Below, in pieces: positions 1-12,238 of a stretch of 59,178 nt of DNA; the first letter of the stretch is position 1; every line of letters starts with the position of its first letter. A program made the position numbers and the translations under genes. Source of the DNA: Stereocaulon alpinum (lineage: Eukaryota > Ascomycota > Lecanoromycetes > Lecanorales > Stereocaulaceae); assembly GCA_018257865.1 (NCBI GenBank), contig JAEUBA010000128.1:1-59178 (forward strand), read 5' to 3'. A model generated the notes under the pieces. The model did not search any database. It saw nothing but the letters and a program-made list of their open reading frames with translations, and was not told the DNA's origin.

Positions 1-647
1 AAACCGATCCCCTGGGCTTGAATACGACGTAAGGAGCAATACCTATACGAAGGAAGTTACCTAGCGGCAGCAGTTGATCGCTGAACCCGGGCCCATAACC
101 CTTTGGAATATTGAGGGTAACTTTTAGATTCTCTAGTAGGGACTGCTAGCTACTTATGTGCTCTGGGTGGTGGCGCGCTAGCGGTTGACTAAGCAACAGG
201 CCTGAGGTGATATTCTAACGATAACATAATAAGTGGGAATGGAAAGACCTATTTGTTGTACCTACGGTTTCCAGTGTTCGGTATCAACAACTGCCAAGCA
301 CCGGCAGCATTCTCGCTAATCTTGATAAGCGCAGATCGCCCCTTGATCGGGACGTTGATGGCGTCATCATAGCCGCTAAAAACGGTGCCCCTAACGTATT
401 TGCTTTTCGTTACTGCCTGTAGGAGTCTTGGGACCGGAGAACAGCTGATTATGTACCTTAGCTTCTACGACCAATGACCCAACGGCCGTAGCGATGACCA
501 TGCAGCCTGTCTCGTACTCGTTCACAGTTGAGTCAAGGATTTGCAAACCAAAGCGACCGATTCACAGCCTTTCGTCTTTGTCCTAAATACACTTTACCAC
601 TGTCGCCAAACTCCTCTTGCACTCACGTTTCGAACTCCCGGATTGCA
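1..647. other. 5' edge of window, no supported gene
   Basis: No open frame here can be defended as a gene. On the minus strand two short frames between about 260 and 501 read as fairly protein-like peptides, but there is no start, splice pair or family match to join them. The stretch serves as the upstream region of the acyltransferase-like gene that follows. Confidence 0.4.
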
Positions 648-2027
648 ATGTCTGGTCAATTGCTATACATACTGATCCTGCTCGTGTTGCAAGTGTCTCT
701 CAATGCTTTGCTTGTCGCTTTCACACCTCCTTCTTCTCCTCTTCGTCTCGCCGTCCTCCCTCTCATCGTGATCTGCGTATTTCAAGTGCTTCCAATATGT
801 ATGGAAGCGACAGGAAAGGTGCTCTGGGCTGCTGTTCTCGGTGAACACAGCGTCACCTTTCTTGTCCAATACATCGACACCGTACTCTTGAGCAAGTGGA
901 ACGTTGAAGCTGGTGGTCCAATCTCTAGCCCAGCCATTGAGACCGTGCATAATCAAAGGGTGCCGATGACGACCTGGGACCGGCTCCGTTTCGGCTATCG
1001 TGCTGCTATGTCCACACGTAACCTTGGTACTCCATATGAGGTCAAAGGAGTACCTCGTTTCTCCGCCAAAGATCCCAGCTATGTCCCTTCAAAGGCAGTA
1101 TTTCTTCGTCAGAAGGCCCTGCATCTGTTCTCTTGCTACCTGGTGCTTGACATTCTTACGTCTGTGTCCCAACCAGATCAGAACCAGGCTCTTTACAACC
1201 CGGCAAGAATATCAATAGCAGATGCCGACAATCGCACGATTGAGCGGCTAATCATTAGGTCAGCGAGTACGCTTGGGTTTTGGGTCAGTCTGTTCTGCAT
1301 CATCCAGGCCTATATGGGATTCGTGGCTTTTCTGAGCGTAGCTTTGGGGATTAGTCCGATAGAGTCCTGGCAGCCGGGATTTGGTTCTATAGGTGAGGCT
1401 TATACTGTGCGGCGCTTTTGGGGGTAAGCACTATCTTCTTAATTTTAGCCCACCTAAATCGATCAACCTACGAATCAATCCCACTTTCTCTACATCGGCA
1501 GCAGCATTTGCCCATGAAGGAGTGTGCAGCGTTGGTCGCCATGCTAATCTGGTTCGAATCGCAGCACCTTCTGGCACAAATACCAACAACAAAAGATGTC
1601 CAGTCTAGCGAGTTTCGTAACGAACGATGTCATACACTTACCTAGAGGCGCTCTACCGTCGCGGTACACGCATCTCTTCTTCACCTTTTTTATCTCAGGC
1701 CTCATGCATGTCGTGAGTGACCTCGCACAGGGTTTGGCCTGGGAAAGGTCAGGCGCGATCCGTTTCTTCTGCATGCAGGCTATTGGTATAATAGGAGAGG
1801 ATGCGATTCGAACATCGTTTCGGCGATTTCTGCCTAACAAAAAGGAGGGATCAAAACCTCGGACGTTCTACAAAATTTTGGGATACGTCTGGGTCTTCAT
1901 CTTTTTAGTCTGGTCCACGCCAAGCTGGATATATCCATCCCTCTACGAGAACAAGGGCGAGGAGAAGGACTTAGTTGTGTCTTACTCGGTTTTTGGACTG
2001 GTACATGGAGCTCTCAAAAGGTCGTGA
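648..2027 (+). CDS. Wax-synthase/MBOAT-like membrane acyltransferase
   Basis: Two exons, 648-1423 and 1565-2027, give about 412 residues. The 141-nt intron (GTAAGC donor, CTAAT branch, CAG acceptor) is phase 2, and its removal creates the motif RRFWGTFWHK, the FWG-x-x-WH signature of the fungal wax-synthase-like MBOAT family. A second conserved histidine lies in FFISGLMHVVSDL in exon 2. Several hydrophobic segments are visible: residues 4-25 and about 30-50, one before the intron, and two in exon 2. The family transfers acyl groups to alcohols or metabolites at the ER membrane; some members acetylate secondary metabolites. The start at 648 is preferred because the first membrane segment begins there, but an in-frame ATG at 528 would add 40 residues. 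No neighbour suggests a substrate. Confidence 0.75.
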
Positions 2028-3122
2028 ACATGAAAGTGATACAATATAGGGTAAAAGAGCCGGTGACAGGGAAAGAGCCATAGAAGTAACAAAGCTTTCT
2101 TTCGAGACTTCAAAACAGGCAGGTCAGACTCACAGCTTTGATCCACTGAACAGTAAAGGCCTTCAATACGACTCGGACTCTGACCTGGGTCTTAGATGAG
2201 CGCTAGCTTTGGAGAACTAGGCGTAGGTGTCATGAATGCTCGAGGCATGGTTGACTTGGCAGAGAGATGTCTCAAACCTTTCCCAATATGAATTCGAACA
2301 GTTGAAGGATTTAAAGGCTCCAGTTTCTACAGGGAATCGTATTCCAATTCCGAATGTGCATAGCCCCAGGCAATAACACTAGCCGAACAGCTTTGTGAAC
2401 AGAATTAAGCATACGCCCACAATTATTGATATCTGAAGTTGCAGGCCGCATAATGCGTACATCACGGCGTACAAGTTCAAAGTCAACTATGGAACTTCAA
2501 CATGTAGTGTTGGATAAAGGAACAAGGAAGGCTTGAAGGTCGGGCGCGACGGAGGGAGCGCGACAGAGAGAGCACCATAAGTCGCCACCAACGCCAAGCT
2601 TCACGCCAAGCATTTTGGTGCCAAAACCCAGCCGCGCTGACAACAACAGAACGATTCGAAATTCTTCATGCGAGTGGTCCATTATTATCATGCGGATCAA
2701 GACCATTGCTCGAGTAAGGTATTGTGTAATAGTGGCGATGCTGATTGACGCCGAAGTATTTTGGCTGCTCATGCTGGCGAAGCAAGTCTGGTTGAGACCA
2801 TGCTAATGCACTGCAATTTATTTACTCCACTGCGGGAGAACGAAGGATGCAACGTGGATGGACGTGGACTCATAGCGGGCTTCCATTAGAAGTCTATTCT
2901 ATTTGGAGCAATAGATCTCAGCTGAAAAATCTACACCATGTCTTTGTCTACCCTGTTCACTGTCTCGAGGTTCATGCCATTTTCTTATCGGGTCCCAGCG
3001 TGCTACCCATGCATTTGACAGTCCTCTAGCGCACGAATTATTGCATTGATACCCCTCATTCGAATTGACCATCATAGGCACAGAGGAATCTTCTTAAGAA
3101 GATATCCCGAAGCATCTCCTCC
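2028..3122. other. Intergenic, nothing recognised
   Basis: About 1.1 kb between two genes on the same strand. It holds only short overlapping frames on both strands with no family resemblance. It presumably contains the 3' end of the acyltransferase transcript and the promoter of the next gene. Confidence 0.5.
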
Positions 3123-6040
3123 ATGGAGCAGACGCAAGCCGATAATCACACCATACAAAGATCAGGACCTTCACAGCGATCGAACCGCTCAGCATCAACC
3201 TTCGTTCCATCTCCACTATCCAGCCTCCACCATCGGCCTACCTACCATCCGGTACCTACACTCCAAGAAGAGGGTTTCGCACATAACGCGAGTGAAAGCA
3301 TGTCAGCAGATGAGCACATGGAAGGCAGAGCACAAGAGCCAGGAACCTCAGAACTGGGCATACAAGGGTCATCCGCAGGGCATATATTTAGTGGGGAGAG
3401 TACACCAACTCAGCCCGGATCTGCGAGCTTCTTGCTGTCACCAGCAATGGCACGGTTTCAGAAACGTGAGAAGCGAAACAGCGATCCACTTGGAGGCGAA
3501 GAAGATTTAGCACCTCGTGGACACAATCGCTATATGTCCTTGGGTATCTCACACGCTTCGGACAATGATATTGAGCTATCCTCCGGCTTGGCTGGGAAAG
3601 GCTCAGATGCAACATTCGAGGACCTACAAGGTACATAGCCTAATATGTGCAACTATCTCCCTGATCCTTTCCATCTGTCACGGATGGCAGCAGCCAATCC
3701 TTCCCAACGCACCGCGAGTCTTTAGATACTAACTTGACTGGCGGCTAGGTCCAGGTCATGACTTCACTTGCAAAGCAAAACACAGTATTCGTCATCGACG
3801 CTGCGAGTTCTCCACGGTCATTGTGTTCGTGGCGTCTGTCTGGTCTACTATCTTCTCCGGCATTTGGTTCTTCACCGCGGCCACCAAACCACACTACGGC
3901 GAAATGATTAGATCAAATGGCCGATTACCACTTTACACCGCGTCTTGGCTCGTCGCTGGATTCGCAAAGAGCATCGAATTGACTTTCGTTACAGTGTCTG
4001 TCGCCTTTCTTGGCCAGATGCTCAGCCGAAGAGCTTTCAAGAGTGGATCAAACGGCATCACTATCGCAGATATGCAGATACGAGCTTGGGTCTTACAGCC
4101 CGGAACGTTGTTCACATCCATCGCAACCGTCCGCTATGCGGCTCTTACTGTTTTGGGAGCGGCGGCGCTCACTGCGGCAGTTCTTGCAATGCTCTATACG
4201 ACTGCTTCAGATGCACTAGGTAAGTCGCCGAGACTCCAATAGTCTGAGTTGCACATGTCAGTGCCACTAGCCGTTCCGCTTACAAGGATTCTAGTGTCTC
4301 CAAAGCTTCAATTCGGCAAAACCCAAGCTCGGATGCTGAGCGGTAGAGTAGAGGCAAAATTCGCCAATGTCATATACCAACAAGCACAATGTTCAACGCC
4401 AATATCGGATGCGACTGATCCCCTACATCGGGGTCAGACGTGCGCGGCCATCGAGGCCTCTGGTCAATCGTGAGTGATCAGCCTTTACATGCCGATTTCG
4501 GCCATGTCCACTGACGCTCTACAGGTTTCATAACTTGGCTGGATATCTTACAAATTGGACGAACTATGCCAGTCAAGGGAATGGCTCTACGGACCTGGCA
4601 ATGAGGCCTAGACCACTCGGATTAATATATGACAATACTACGGTACAAGGTAGCTGGATCAACCACGCAAACATGCCAGACGACTTTGCGAGCTTCGGGA
4701 GAATCGTCAATAACATCACCATGGCTATGCCTCACTCCGGAATTGTCGCTGCCGCTAAAGACCCGAAGAATCGGATACTCCAACCGGATAGTCTTGATGT
4801 ACGTGGACCGCGCTCTCACCCCTTGGATATCGCTTACCGTCAGGTGTAGGGTCTAGGTGAATATTACCTGCAAGCTTCAGTGCCGTCTCCATCCGTCAAC
4901 GTCCTCTGCGCCCACATGAGTAAGGATGAACTCGCACCAATAGTGGCAACAGAGTGGCCGCAGTATGTGAGAAAACCATTCAACGCAAATTGGACATTCG
5001 GTGTCCCTACGTCTCCAAGCTTCATCAACTCCACCGTAGTTGACGACTTGTTCGGTCTCGGAGAGCGATATAATCGCACGCCTCCTGTCTTCGCCAAATT
5101 TCCACAGCCCTACAATACCATTACCAACTTCACCTCCTTTCCGTTGGTCAGTGACTCCTTTTATATGCTAGCGACGTCGGAGGACTCACAGTACGTCTTA
5201 TGCTCCTTGAGGGCCTCCCTCACACCAGCCTGTTCTACGCAGTACCATGAAACGGTGACTGGTGGATTTTTATCCAGCAAATGCGAAGATCCAGATGACG
5301 ACCTGGCTTACAGCAGATACCATCCAGAGGCTACAAGTGGTGTCACATCCCAGGATTGGCGTGATGTGGCTGCACAGTGGGCGGTGTCCATGAGTCTCAA
5401 TGGCGGCATTAGTGACAGTCAAGCCAGCATTGCTCGCCTGCTTACACAGCTTATACCCATCCAACCCTTCCTCAACCCGTCTCTTCCATCGATTGCCGAA
5501 GGTCTTGCAGTCCTTGCCGGCTCCACGCTTCTACTCAGCAGCATCGACTCTCCCTTTATTCACTACTGGAAATACAACGACTCAACACCAGTCCTTGATC
5601 CACCAGAATACGAATCCTTCAACGCCAAGGTCAAGTCTCAAGACTATTCGTCAGGCGGCACTCAACACGGGCAGGAAGTCTTCTACCTCGTCCTTGCACT
5701 GGTCTTCCTAGCTAATGTATGCTGTCTGATCTACTTCTTCACCCGAAGAAGTCTCGTCACGGACTTTGTGGATCCTAGAAATCTGCTCGCTTTGGCATTG
5801 AACTCGCCGCCTAGTCGAGTGCTCGAAGGCGCTTGTGCTGGCTTGCACGATGAGCAGCTAAAGACTAGTTGGCAGATTAGAGAGAACCAACATCAGCATT
5901 TCTATATTCAACCTTCGACGCCGATGACGGTCAGGAAGGGGTTTGACGGTGAGGTGGGGACGGAGGGAAAACCATTTGTGCAAGGAGCTTCGACTAAGTC
6001 CGATGTTCGAAAAACAACCTGGGATAGCGATATGTTATAG
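3123..6040 (+). CDS. Large multi-pass membrane protein, unknown function (fungal-specific)
   Basis: Five exons (3123-3630, 3749-4219, 4295-4469, 4525-4798, 4850-6040) join to 872 residues with consistent phases; all four introns (118, 75, 55 and 51 nt) have GT-AG ends. Residues 1-195 are a polar, Ser/Pro-rich cytosolic-type tail. Three membrane segments follow (about 203-220, 232-255 and 300-325). A long region rich in N-x-S/T sites and cysteines then looks lumenal or extracellular, and a last membrane helix sits in exon 5 (EVFYLVLALVFLANVCCLIYFF). The layout matches a family common in Pezizomycotina that databases sometimes mislabel as MCM2-3-5 related; no MCM or ATPase motif is present. The function is unknown; a surface or secretory-pathway protein is an inference from the predicted glycosylation. 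Confidence 0.75.
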
Positions 6041-6650
6041 GAGTAATGTTCATAGCAAGCAACTCTAGCGTCGGAAGTAGGAAACAAAAGCCATGAAAAT
6101 GTAGCGCATAACTTATACCAAGCAGACAAAGTCGGCTCTCCAGCTCCACATCGCCATTCACATGACAGCTCACGGCTCTCCAAGCGATATCGAGTCGAGA
6201 AACTAAACTAAATCTGTAAGGATCCGAACTCAAGGAGGAGGCAGAATCCTGTCCGTTCGTTTCTGCGCCAGCTCCATTGTGTGGATAAATGTCATCTTGT
6301 CTAATACCATTGCGAAGCATTGTGATTACTTCATCTCCTCTATCCCTCTCCCTCTCCATCTATACCGTCCAGCCCATCCCACCCCTTCCACCTTCCACCT
6401 TCCACACCACCGCTAACCCTCAACATCCATACCTCATCCTCACACCACACCACACCACCACCAACCCAGAACTAAATTATTCCACGCACAATCCGCCTGC
6501 ATATATACCCCAAAAGAAGAACATACTCTAATGCACGCGACTGGGATCGCTTTGCTACTCGGTTGTGCGATTCAATTTCGTGGATTTGATCTTCGTGGTA
6601 GATTGTAGGGTGGACTGGGTGATTGGTGAAGAGGGGGGAGGATACCTATT

Positions 6651-6697
6651 AGGAGGAGGGAGGGAAGGGAAGGGAAGGGGAAGAGGAAGGAGGAACA
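6651..6697. repeat. Purine-only GGGA/GGA tract
   Basis: Nearly uninterrupted A/G on the plus strand, built from GGA and GGGAA units. It is a simple sequence likely to vary in length between strains. Confidence 0.8.
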
Positions 6698-6769
6698 GTA
6701 ATTATTAGATCCAATAACGTCATGAATGAATCGAGAGGTGAAATGGTTCTTGTTTCGCTGTATGAATCA

Positions 6770-6815
6770 CTATTATCATTATCATTATCATTACCATGCT
6801 AATGCTAATGCTAAG
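6770..6815. repeat. ATTATC microsatellite followed by GCTAAT triplets
   Basis: Four or so copies of TATCAT/ATTATC run directly into three copies of GCTAAT. It is a short tandem repeat in the 3' flank of the IgE-binding-like gene. Confidence 0.8.
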
Positions 6816-6912
6816 TCTCAGTCGTTTTGCCAGCTATGCAAGCGGAGTATCGTTCATGTATGATTTTCCACCCCCATCGTCATGGTATCAGGTCCCGTTC
6901 CGTTTCTAGCCC

Positions 6913-7613
6913 TCACTCGTATTGCCATGCAGCCGTTCCATTCGGGTATGTATCGCCCAATGCGTCAAACCCCAGGCACGCACTGACGTTCTTTCCTGGC
7001 ACGTCCGTGTTGGAGAGATGGGGCAGGGCAGCGAAGATCTGCCACGGCGCTGAGCCGTTGAGTGATGGACATGCTACGAAGCCGGTGGCGTTGAGTGCAC
7101 TGAAGACGAATTCGCCTAGGCTACCGTCTGTTCTGTTGGTGTAGCTGAAACCTGTTGTGGTGCCGTTTTCTCCTCCTTCGGTGTGGGGTTCGGTGAAGCT
7201 GAGGGCGCCGTTGATGGCGGATATGTAGACGTCTTGGCCACCTGGGACTTCGGAGTCCTGTTTGTGGAAGACGCGTTAGCGACTTGGAAACTTGGGTAAG
7301 AGGATGGAGTAGGGAATGTGGTTCTTACCATACTAGCTCTTCCATCTCCGACTGTCAATGCTGTTACTGTCCCAGGCGGACAGTCCGCGGGTGGTACTTC
7401 GGGAATACAGTAGCTGTGTGTTGGCTTGCCGATCCAGAAACGGGCGTTGTTGGCGTTGATGGGTTGTAGGTGGATAGGACTGGCTGAGCGGGCTGCTATG
7501 AGTGTGAAGGGTGCGGTGGCTGTATTTTGGCGAGGTTGGAGGGGAGGGTTCGTGGGGAGGGCGTTGGTGAGGGTGAGAGGTAGGAGCAGGGAAAGGATGG
7601 TAGTGGATAGCAT
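6913..7613 (-). CDS. Secreted IgE-binding-like protein
   Basis: Two exons, 7613-7329 and 7257-6913, separated by a 71-nt phase-0 intron (GTAAGA donor, CAG acceptor), encode 209 residues. The first 18 or so residues form a signal peptide (MLSTTILSLLLPLTLTNA) followed by a short Pro/Asn-rich propeptide-like stretch. The mature part carries FTLIAARSASPIHLQPINA, four to five cysteines (YCIP, ADCPPG, VACPS, SACLGF) and several N-glycosylation sites near the C-terminus. This pattern matches the small secreted cell-surface proteins annotated in Aspergillus as IgE-binding protein; their biochemical role is not established. An uninterrupted frame continues past the true donor for 70 codons and should not be taken as the gene end. 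Confidence 0.8.
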
Positions 7614-8767
7614 TGTTGTAGTGTGGCGTTGCTTTTTGGTGGTGGTCGAAGGATATCGACACTAGGTTGATGGAGTGGTAGAGAAGAGGAATGTTTATAG
7701 TCAACGGATTTGTGAGTGGCGGTTGCAGTGTTGTGAGATGCTAAGGTACTTCCTGTAAACCTAAAATTTCCTATAGTCAGATGGATCTTGCTATTAATTA
7801 TTCAAATCGTACTTGTAAAAGTCGATGGCGTCTATGCGTAGTAATATGCAAATTGTCAGCAAATACAGCAGCATCAGCTCGTATCGAACTGTCGGTTTCT
7901 ACAGCAGCCTTTCATAATATTCGTATTGTGAATCCCCGGATTGATCAACAACGCGCATGGACGTCACTTCTGCGGCCCAGCCTGCATTACACCGTCTGAT
8001 TGGCCGACTTCCGCAAGGCACGAAACATTGTCCCGACAAGCGTGGGGTGTGCTGAGCCTCTTGACTCGTCGGAGATGCATTCCCTGTAAGCGCATGACCT
8101 CACTCGCTCGTATCCCTTCGAACCGAGAACAACCTAAGAATAGCAAAAGTCATGCGCATACGCAGACTTCGGATCTCGACGGAGGATTCTTCAGGGAAAT
8201 AATCACTGCGTTGCCGCCCGTCTGGACCAACTGCTGCATCACGAGCCTCTCAGGTACAAGTGAGATGCAGATGAAATTGACGAACAACGAAGGTAAGGTA
8301 CCGTATGTAACAAAGGTGAAGGGTGATGGATGATCAGTGAGTGATTATGCAGGGCAAAACCCTGAAACGGCTAGATTCGGTGTCGCGTTAGCTTACTTGG
8401 CAAAGTTGTCTGGCGTCTCCTTAGACAACCAAGCGACAACACGCAATTCCCACGGAATGATACTGGATGCACTAAATCCCAATTCTACGCCAATGGGCAA
8501 CATGTCTACATGCCGTATTTGGGAAACGCAAGTTGATTCACAGAACACGCAAGCTTTACTCAAAAGACGCGGCTTGTCCATGTCTATTCCGCACTTTGTT
8601 GAGATCGCTCTAGTCGCATTCTTCCGTGTCTTTGGCGAGTGTGACTGCCAGCGTACCAAAGTCCCACAGTGTCATCTGTAACAGAATCATTCGTCATTAT
8701 TTCATTGTCAGTATCTAACGCTTCCTGTTTCCTACCATCCAACAAATTACTGGACCACCCTCCACTG
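7614..8767. other. Intergenic, nothing recognised
   Basis: About 1.15 kb upstream of the secreted-protein gene and downstream of the next minus-strand gene. The only frames (for example 7941-8333) have unconvincing composition and no motif. Confidence 0.5.
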
Positions 8768-10528
8768 TCATCTTCGACTCGTCTTACTTAGCAGCCCCGC
8801 CTCCTCGCCAATCTCTACTTCATCCATGTTCTGTAAGCCGTGGTCAGGTCCGGCTTCGGCTGCCGCCACTGCCGCCTCCAGCTTTTGGACTACGTCGCCA
8901 GCGCGTTGGCTTGCCTTTGGACGAGGATCATAGCGGCGCATTCGACGCGTCTCCAATTGAACGTTAGGTCCGTATACGTCTTCCATGATAGCGTACCGTT
9001 TGATTGGACTGGACGGTGGTGGGGGAACACGGCCTTCTAGCCTCGCTAAGGCCAGATCGAAGTGCGCTGCACGCTCGGGGTCTTCGTCTATGGCAGGCTG
9101 TGTCGCCGAGGCACCATCTTCGGGGTGTGGGGATCCAAGGGGCTCATTGATTTCGCTCGAAGGCTCCTCCTCGGACGGCGCACCAGTCTGTGTTAAGCCT
9201 TGTTCCCGGGAGCGCTGTTTGCTAGCCAACAATGCTGGCCACTTGCTCTCGATAAAGTCGCGTCGTGGTTCATGATCTGATGCTCCTCCAAATGGCTGGA
9301 AAGGTGAGCCCAGCTGTGTTGGACGTGCTGACCTTCCTTGAAGCGCTTTGTCGTTGGCGAAGCTGTTCTTTTGTAGATACCCAAGTCGCCGCAAATTTGA
9401 GATATCTTTCAAAGCTTGCAAGGCTGGGAGGGGCCAAGGATCCTTTCGGACGGCCGATATTTCTCTTTTGTCGTCTTCAAAGACACCAAAAGCTCTCTCC
9501 TTGCCATTGCTATGTGCTAGCTTCTCGCCTGCTGGCGGAGTCTCGACTCCTTGTAGCCAGGAGGAGACAGACTGTTTGAGACCATGGGTCTCTGAGAGCT
9601 CCTTGTGCGTGCCGGGCCCCAGTGCTATTGCATCTGTTCCTTTCAGCATTGCTTTTCTTGACTTCTCGAATAATGGAGAAGAGCAGTCTAGCTCGCTTCC
9701 AGCGCTGTGGATGGACGGAGTCGTGGGTCGTGGCCGCTTGGTAAAATCGAAGGGAACCGGAGAAATCGTCCGAAATTTGCATTTGCCCTTATCAATATAC
9801 GCAAGATGTCGACCTCTATTACCATCTACTTCTTGTGCTTGAGGGCGAAGAGGCCTTCGAACAACAGTCGGATTTTGAAACATGGAGCTTTGCTCAAGTG
9901 CATAGCGGACATTGGCGGCAGCGATTGTCCTCTCCCACGCATTGGAGGAATCTTTGCTCCTCACTTGCGACGAACTTGAGCCAACGGAAAGTATGGAGTT
10001 GATGCTTCTTATCCTTCGAAGACGGTCACCTGGTTTGATAATGGTGCCAAAGTTGTCTGGACTAGCTGCAATCAACGCTTCTAGGTCACTCTCGTCGTCC
10101 AGCTCTTCGTTGTTGTATGCTGCAGAGATGTTCACATTACCAGTCTCAGGATCAGGTGAGAAACGCAGCTGGCGACCATCCTGGATCGCAGCTATCAGAC
10201 GGTCGATCTTGTCATCGAGTACTTCATTATCTTCATCGGAGAGGAGACGGCCCGGTTTGCCTGGACTCTGAGTCTCTCTGAAAGGTGACGGTGCACTGGC
10301 AGCGCTGCTCACATTACGGAATGTTCCAATCAACTGGTCGATCTCGTCATTCAAAACCTGATTCTCCGCGTCAGAGAGAATCCGCCTGGATGACTCCAGG
10401 CCTGGCGAACTTCTGAACGGTGACGGTATACTGGCAGCACTTCTCATACCGTAATATACAGACTTCCTCTCGTTGCTTAGATGCGTTTTCGCTGAGACGA
10501 AGTCTCTATCCTCGTCGCTAGTCGACAT
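8768..10528 (-). CDS. Hypothetical disordered protein with internal duplication
   Basis: A single-exon frame of 586 residues. I do not recognise a family. The N-terminal part holds a clear two-copy repeat of about 44 residues: residues 30-73 and 75-118 both contain SAAS-x-PSPFR, an R-x-LSD-x-(E/D)N motif and VL-(N/D)-(D/E)-x-ID-x-LI. The rest is rich in Ser, Pro, Glu and Arg, typical of intrinsic disorder, with a short Ala/Glu helix-forming stretch near residues 545-565. The basic and acidic patches and SPF/SPI motifs would suit a nuclear or kinase-regulated protein, but that is only inference. Its length, composition and lack of stops argue that it is real. Confidence 0.65.
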   Translation of the reverse strand: MSTSDEDRDFVSAKTHLSNERKSVYYGMRSAASIPSPFRSSPGLESSRRILSDAENQVLNDEIDQLIGTFRNVSSAASAPSPFRETQSPGKPGRLLSDEDNEVLDDKIDRLIAAIQDGRQLRFSPDPETGNVNISAAYNNEELDDESDLEALIAASPDNFGTIIKPGDRLRRIRSINSILSVGSSSSQVRSKDSSNAWERTIAAANVRYALEQSSMFQNPTVVRRPLRPQAQEVDGNRGRHLAYIDKGKCKFRTISPVPFDFTKRPRPTTPSIHSAGSELDCSSPLFEKSRKAMLKGTDAIALGPGTHKELSETHGLKQSVSSWLQGVETPPAGEKLAHSNGKERAFGVFEDDKREISAVRKDPWPLPALQALKDISNLRRLGYLQKNSFANDKALQGRSARPTQLGSPFQPFGGASDHEPRRDFIESKWPALLASKQRSREQGLTQTGAPSEEEPSSEINEPLGSPHPEDGASATQPAIDEDPERAAHFDLALARLEGRVPPPPSSPIKRYAIMEDVYGPNVQLETRRMRRYDPRPKASQRAGDVVQKLEAAVAAAEAGPDHGLQNMDEVEIGEEAGLLSKTSRR

Positions 10529-12238
10529 CTTCGCTTTTCAATCAAGCCCTAGGGACTTTGGACTTCTGGCGGGACGGTTAATAAGACAAGCTACTGAAGT
10601 CGACGGTATCGCTTGCGAAATTCGTCTGATACTAGAGGGCCAAGGATATGTGGAATGCGAGAAAACCACCTTCAATATGGGCCACCGAGACTCGCTGGGC
10701 TTGCTGCAAAAATGGACGGAAGACGAACAAGAAGCAAGACATAGATGCAGGAGAGCCATAGTCGACAAAGTGTCATAGAATAACACAACCCTCAATGCTG
10801 CAAGACTCGACATTCTTGAGTCTGAGAATAACACGAGTTCACTGGTAGTGTGTAATTCTAGCAAGTCACTACACGTGTCATTCAGAGCAGAAGTGTTTCA
10901 ATGCGTGTGTCAGATCCTACTTTGCGTAGTATTACGGATTCATGGCCACGCATACAAGATAACGACAATGAATTGGGTCAGTCACGCATTGCGGAATGCC
11001 AAGGTGGATTGGAAACCCTTTCTTGCCTTGTAGACTCTGTGGATGCTAGTGGAGTGGTGATTCATGTTCCCTCTGCTAACTGGGTGATAAAGGGTAGCCC
11101 AGAACAGTAAATGACAAGGGCTGGATCTCAAATAGAAGCTGGCAGCTCAGACTGTATTCATTGAAAGCACATGGACAACCTCTCAGACCAAAAGTCGTGC
11201 TTGATCGAGGGCGCTAACAGTGGAAACTATGTTTCCATGTCGGCATCCATATCATCGACATTGTTATTGACATCAGTGCCAGAGCAACAGAAGATCCGGA
11301 GAAGAACAGATAACGTAGACAAGAAGATGTCGTGTTAGGCAAAGCTAATGAGCTGGAAGAATTGGGAGAAGACTCAGCAGGCTACGTAGCTTTGGAGGTT
11401 TTGTCATTTCGTGCCCGGAAACCTCGGGATGTACATACTAAACCCGGCAACTTCTCGGTGTATAGAATGGCTTAGCAATTCCTTATATCTGGGTACGTTG
11501 CCCCTTTCATCCTAGCCACTTTGCTCGCTCGCAATTGAGTATGCCTAGTCAGTCATGGTTGTGAGAATTCAGAGATCAGCTAATTGAGTAGGGAGGGTGC
11601 GGTGCTTGGCCGCGCCGCTTCTTTGTCAAAAGGACCAAAGGATGAACATACCCAATACGTCCAGTAGCGCAATATCCTCAACAGTGGCACACTAAAACCC
11701 CATACCACTAGTTGACGAAACCAGCTCTGGTTCCGGGTCCCAGCTGTGCCTTAACAGTTGACGCTAGTCACATGGGCCGTCTTAGCTTCGGTCTTACGGT
11801 ATCAGCAAATGCGGGGAAAGAACAAACGAGGCCAAGATCAAAGCCAAGATGTGCCATGAGATTCAGATCATGCAGGGACTTCACTCATCATGTAACTCAG
11901 ATATGTCACTCATGAGGTTGTAGATTTTGTATTATGATGACGAAAGCTGTTTGATTGTTCAACTCAAGTACGTATCGGCCTCTCCGTTAGAATGGAGCCG
12001 AGCCCATGTGCACTAACACCGACGGTGCGTAATTTAATGCCTGAAAGGGATTAGATCGCCACGTTCTCCGGATTTCCGAATGTCATCTTCTGTCATAGTA
12101 CTGACAGGCCACACGCGTGGGTTTGGTCTACCGGACTCCTCCGCAATGCTTATTTCTGCCTTCATGAGCTTGTAGTCCTTCTTCTTCTTCTTCACCCTGC
12201 TTCTCTAGATACTCTCGGTTTGTGTGACTCGGACTATC
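10529..12238. other. 1.7-kb intergenic region, nothing recognised
   Basis: Shared upstream region of two divergent genes, the disordered protein on the minus strand and the permease on the plus strand. Short frames occur on both strands but none shows a motif or plausible splice chain. A CT-rich tract (TTCTTCTTC near 12180-12200) just before the permease start is typical of fungal core promoters. Confidence 0.5.

Larger units (their letters stand above)
6041..6912. other. Intergenic with low-complexity tracts
   Basis: The space between two convergent genes. It contains a CCA/TCC-rich stretch near 6345-6470, a purine tract and a short ATT/CAT repeat (both listed separately), and no credible coding sequence. 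Confidence 0.6.

Noticed and set aside
262..501. Protein-like minus-strand peptides at the left edge
   Set aside because: They lie in two frames without a convincing intron or family match and are short enough to occur by chance.
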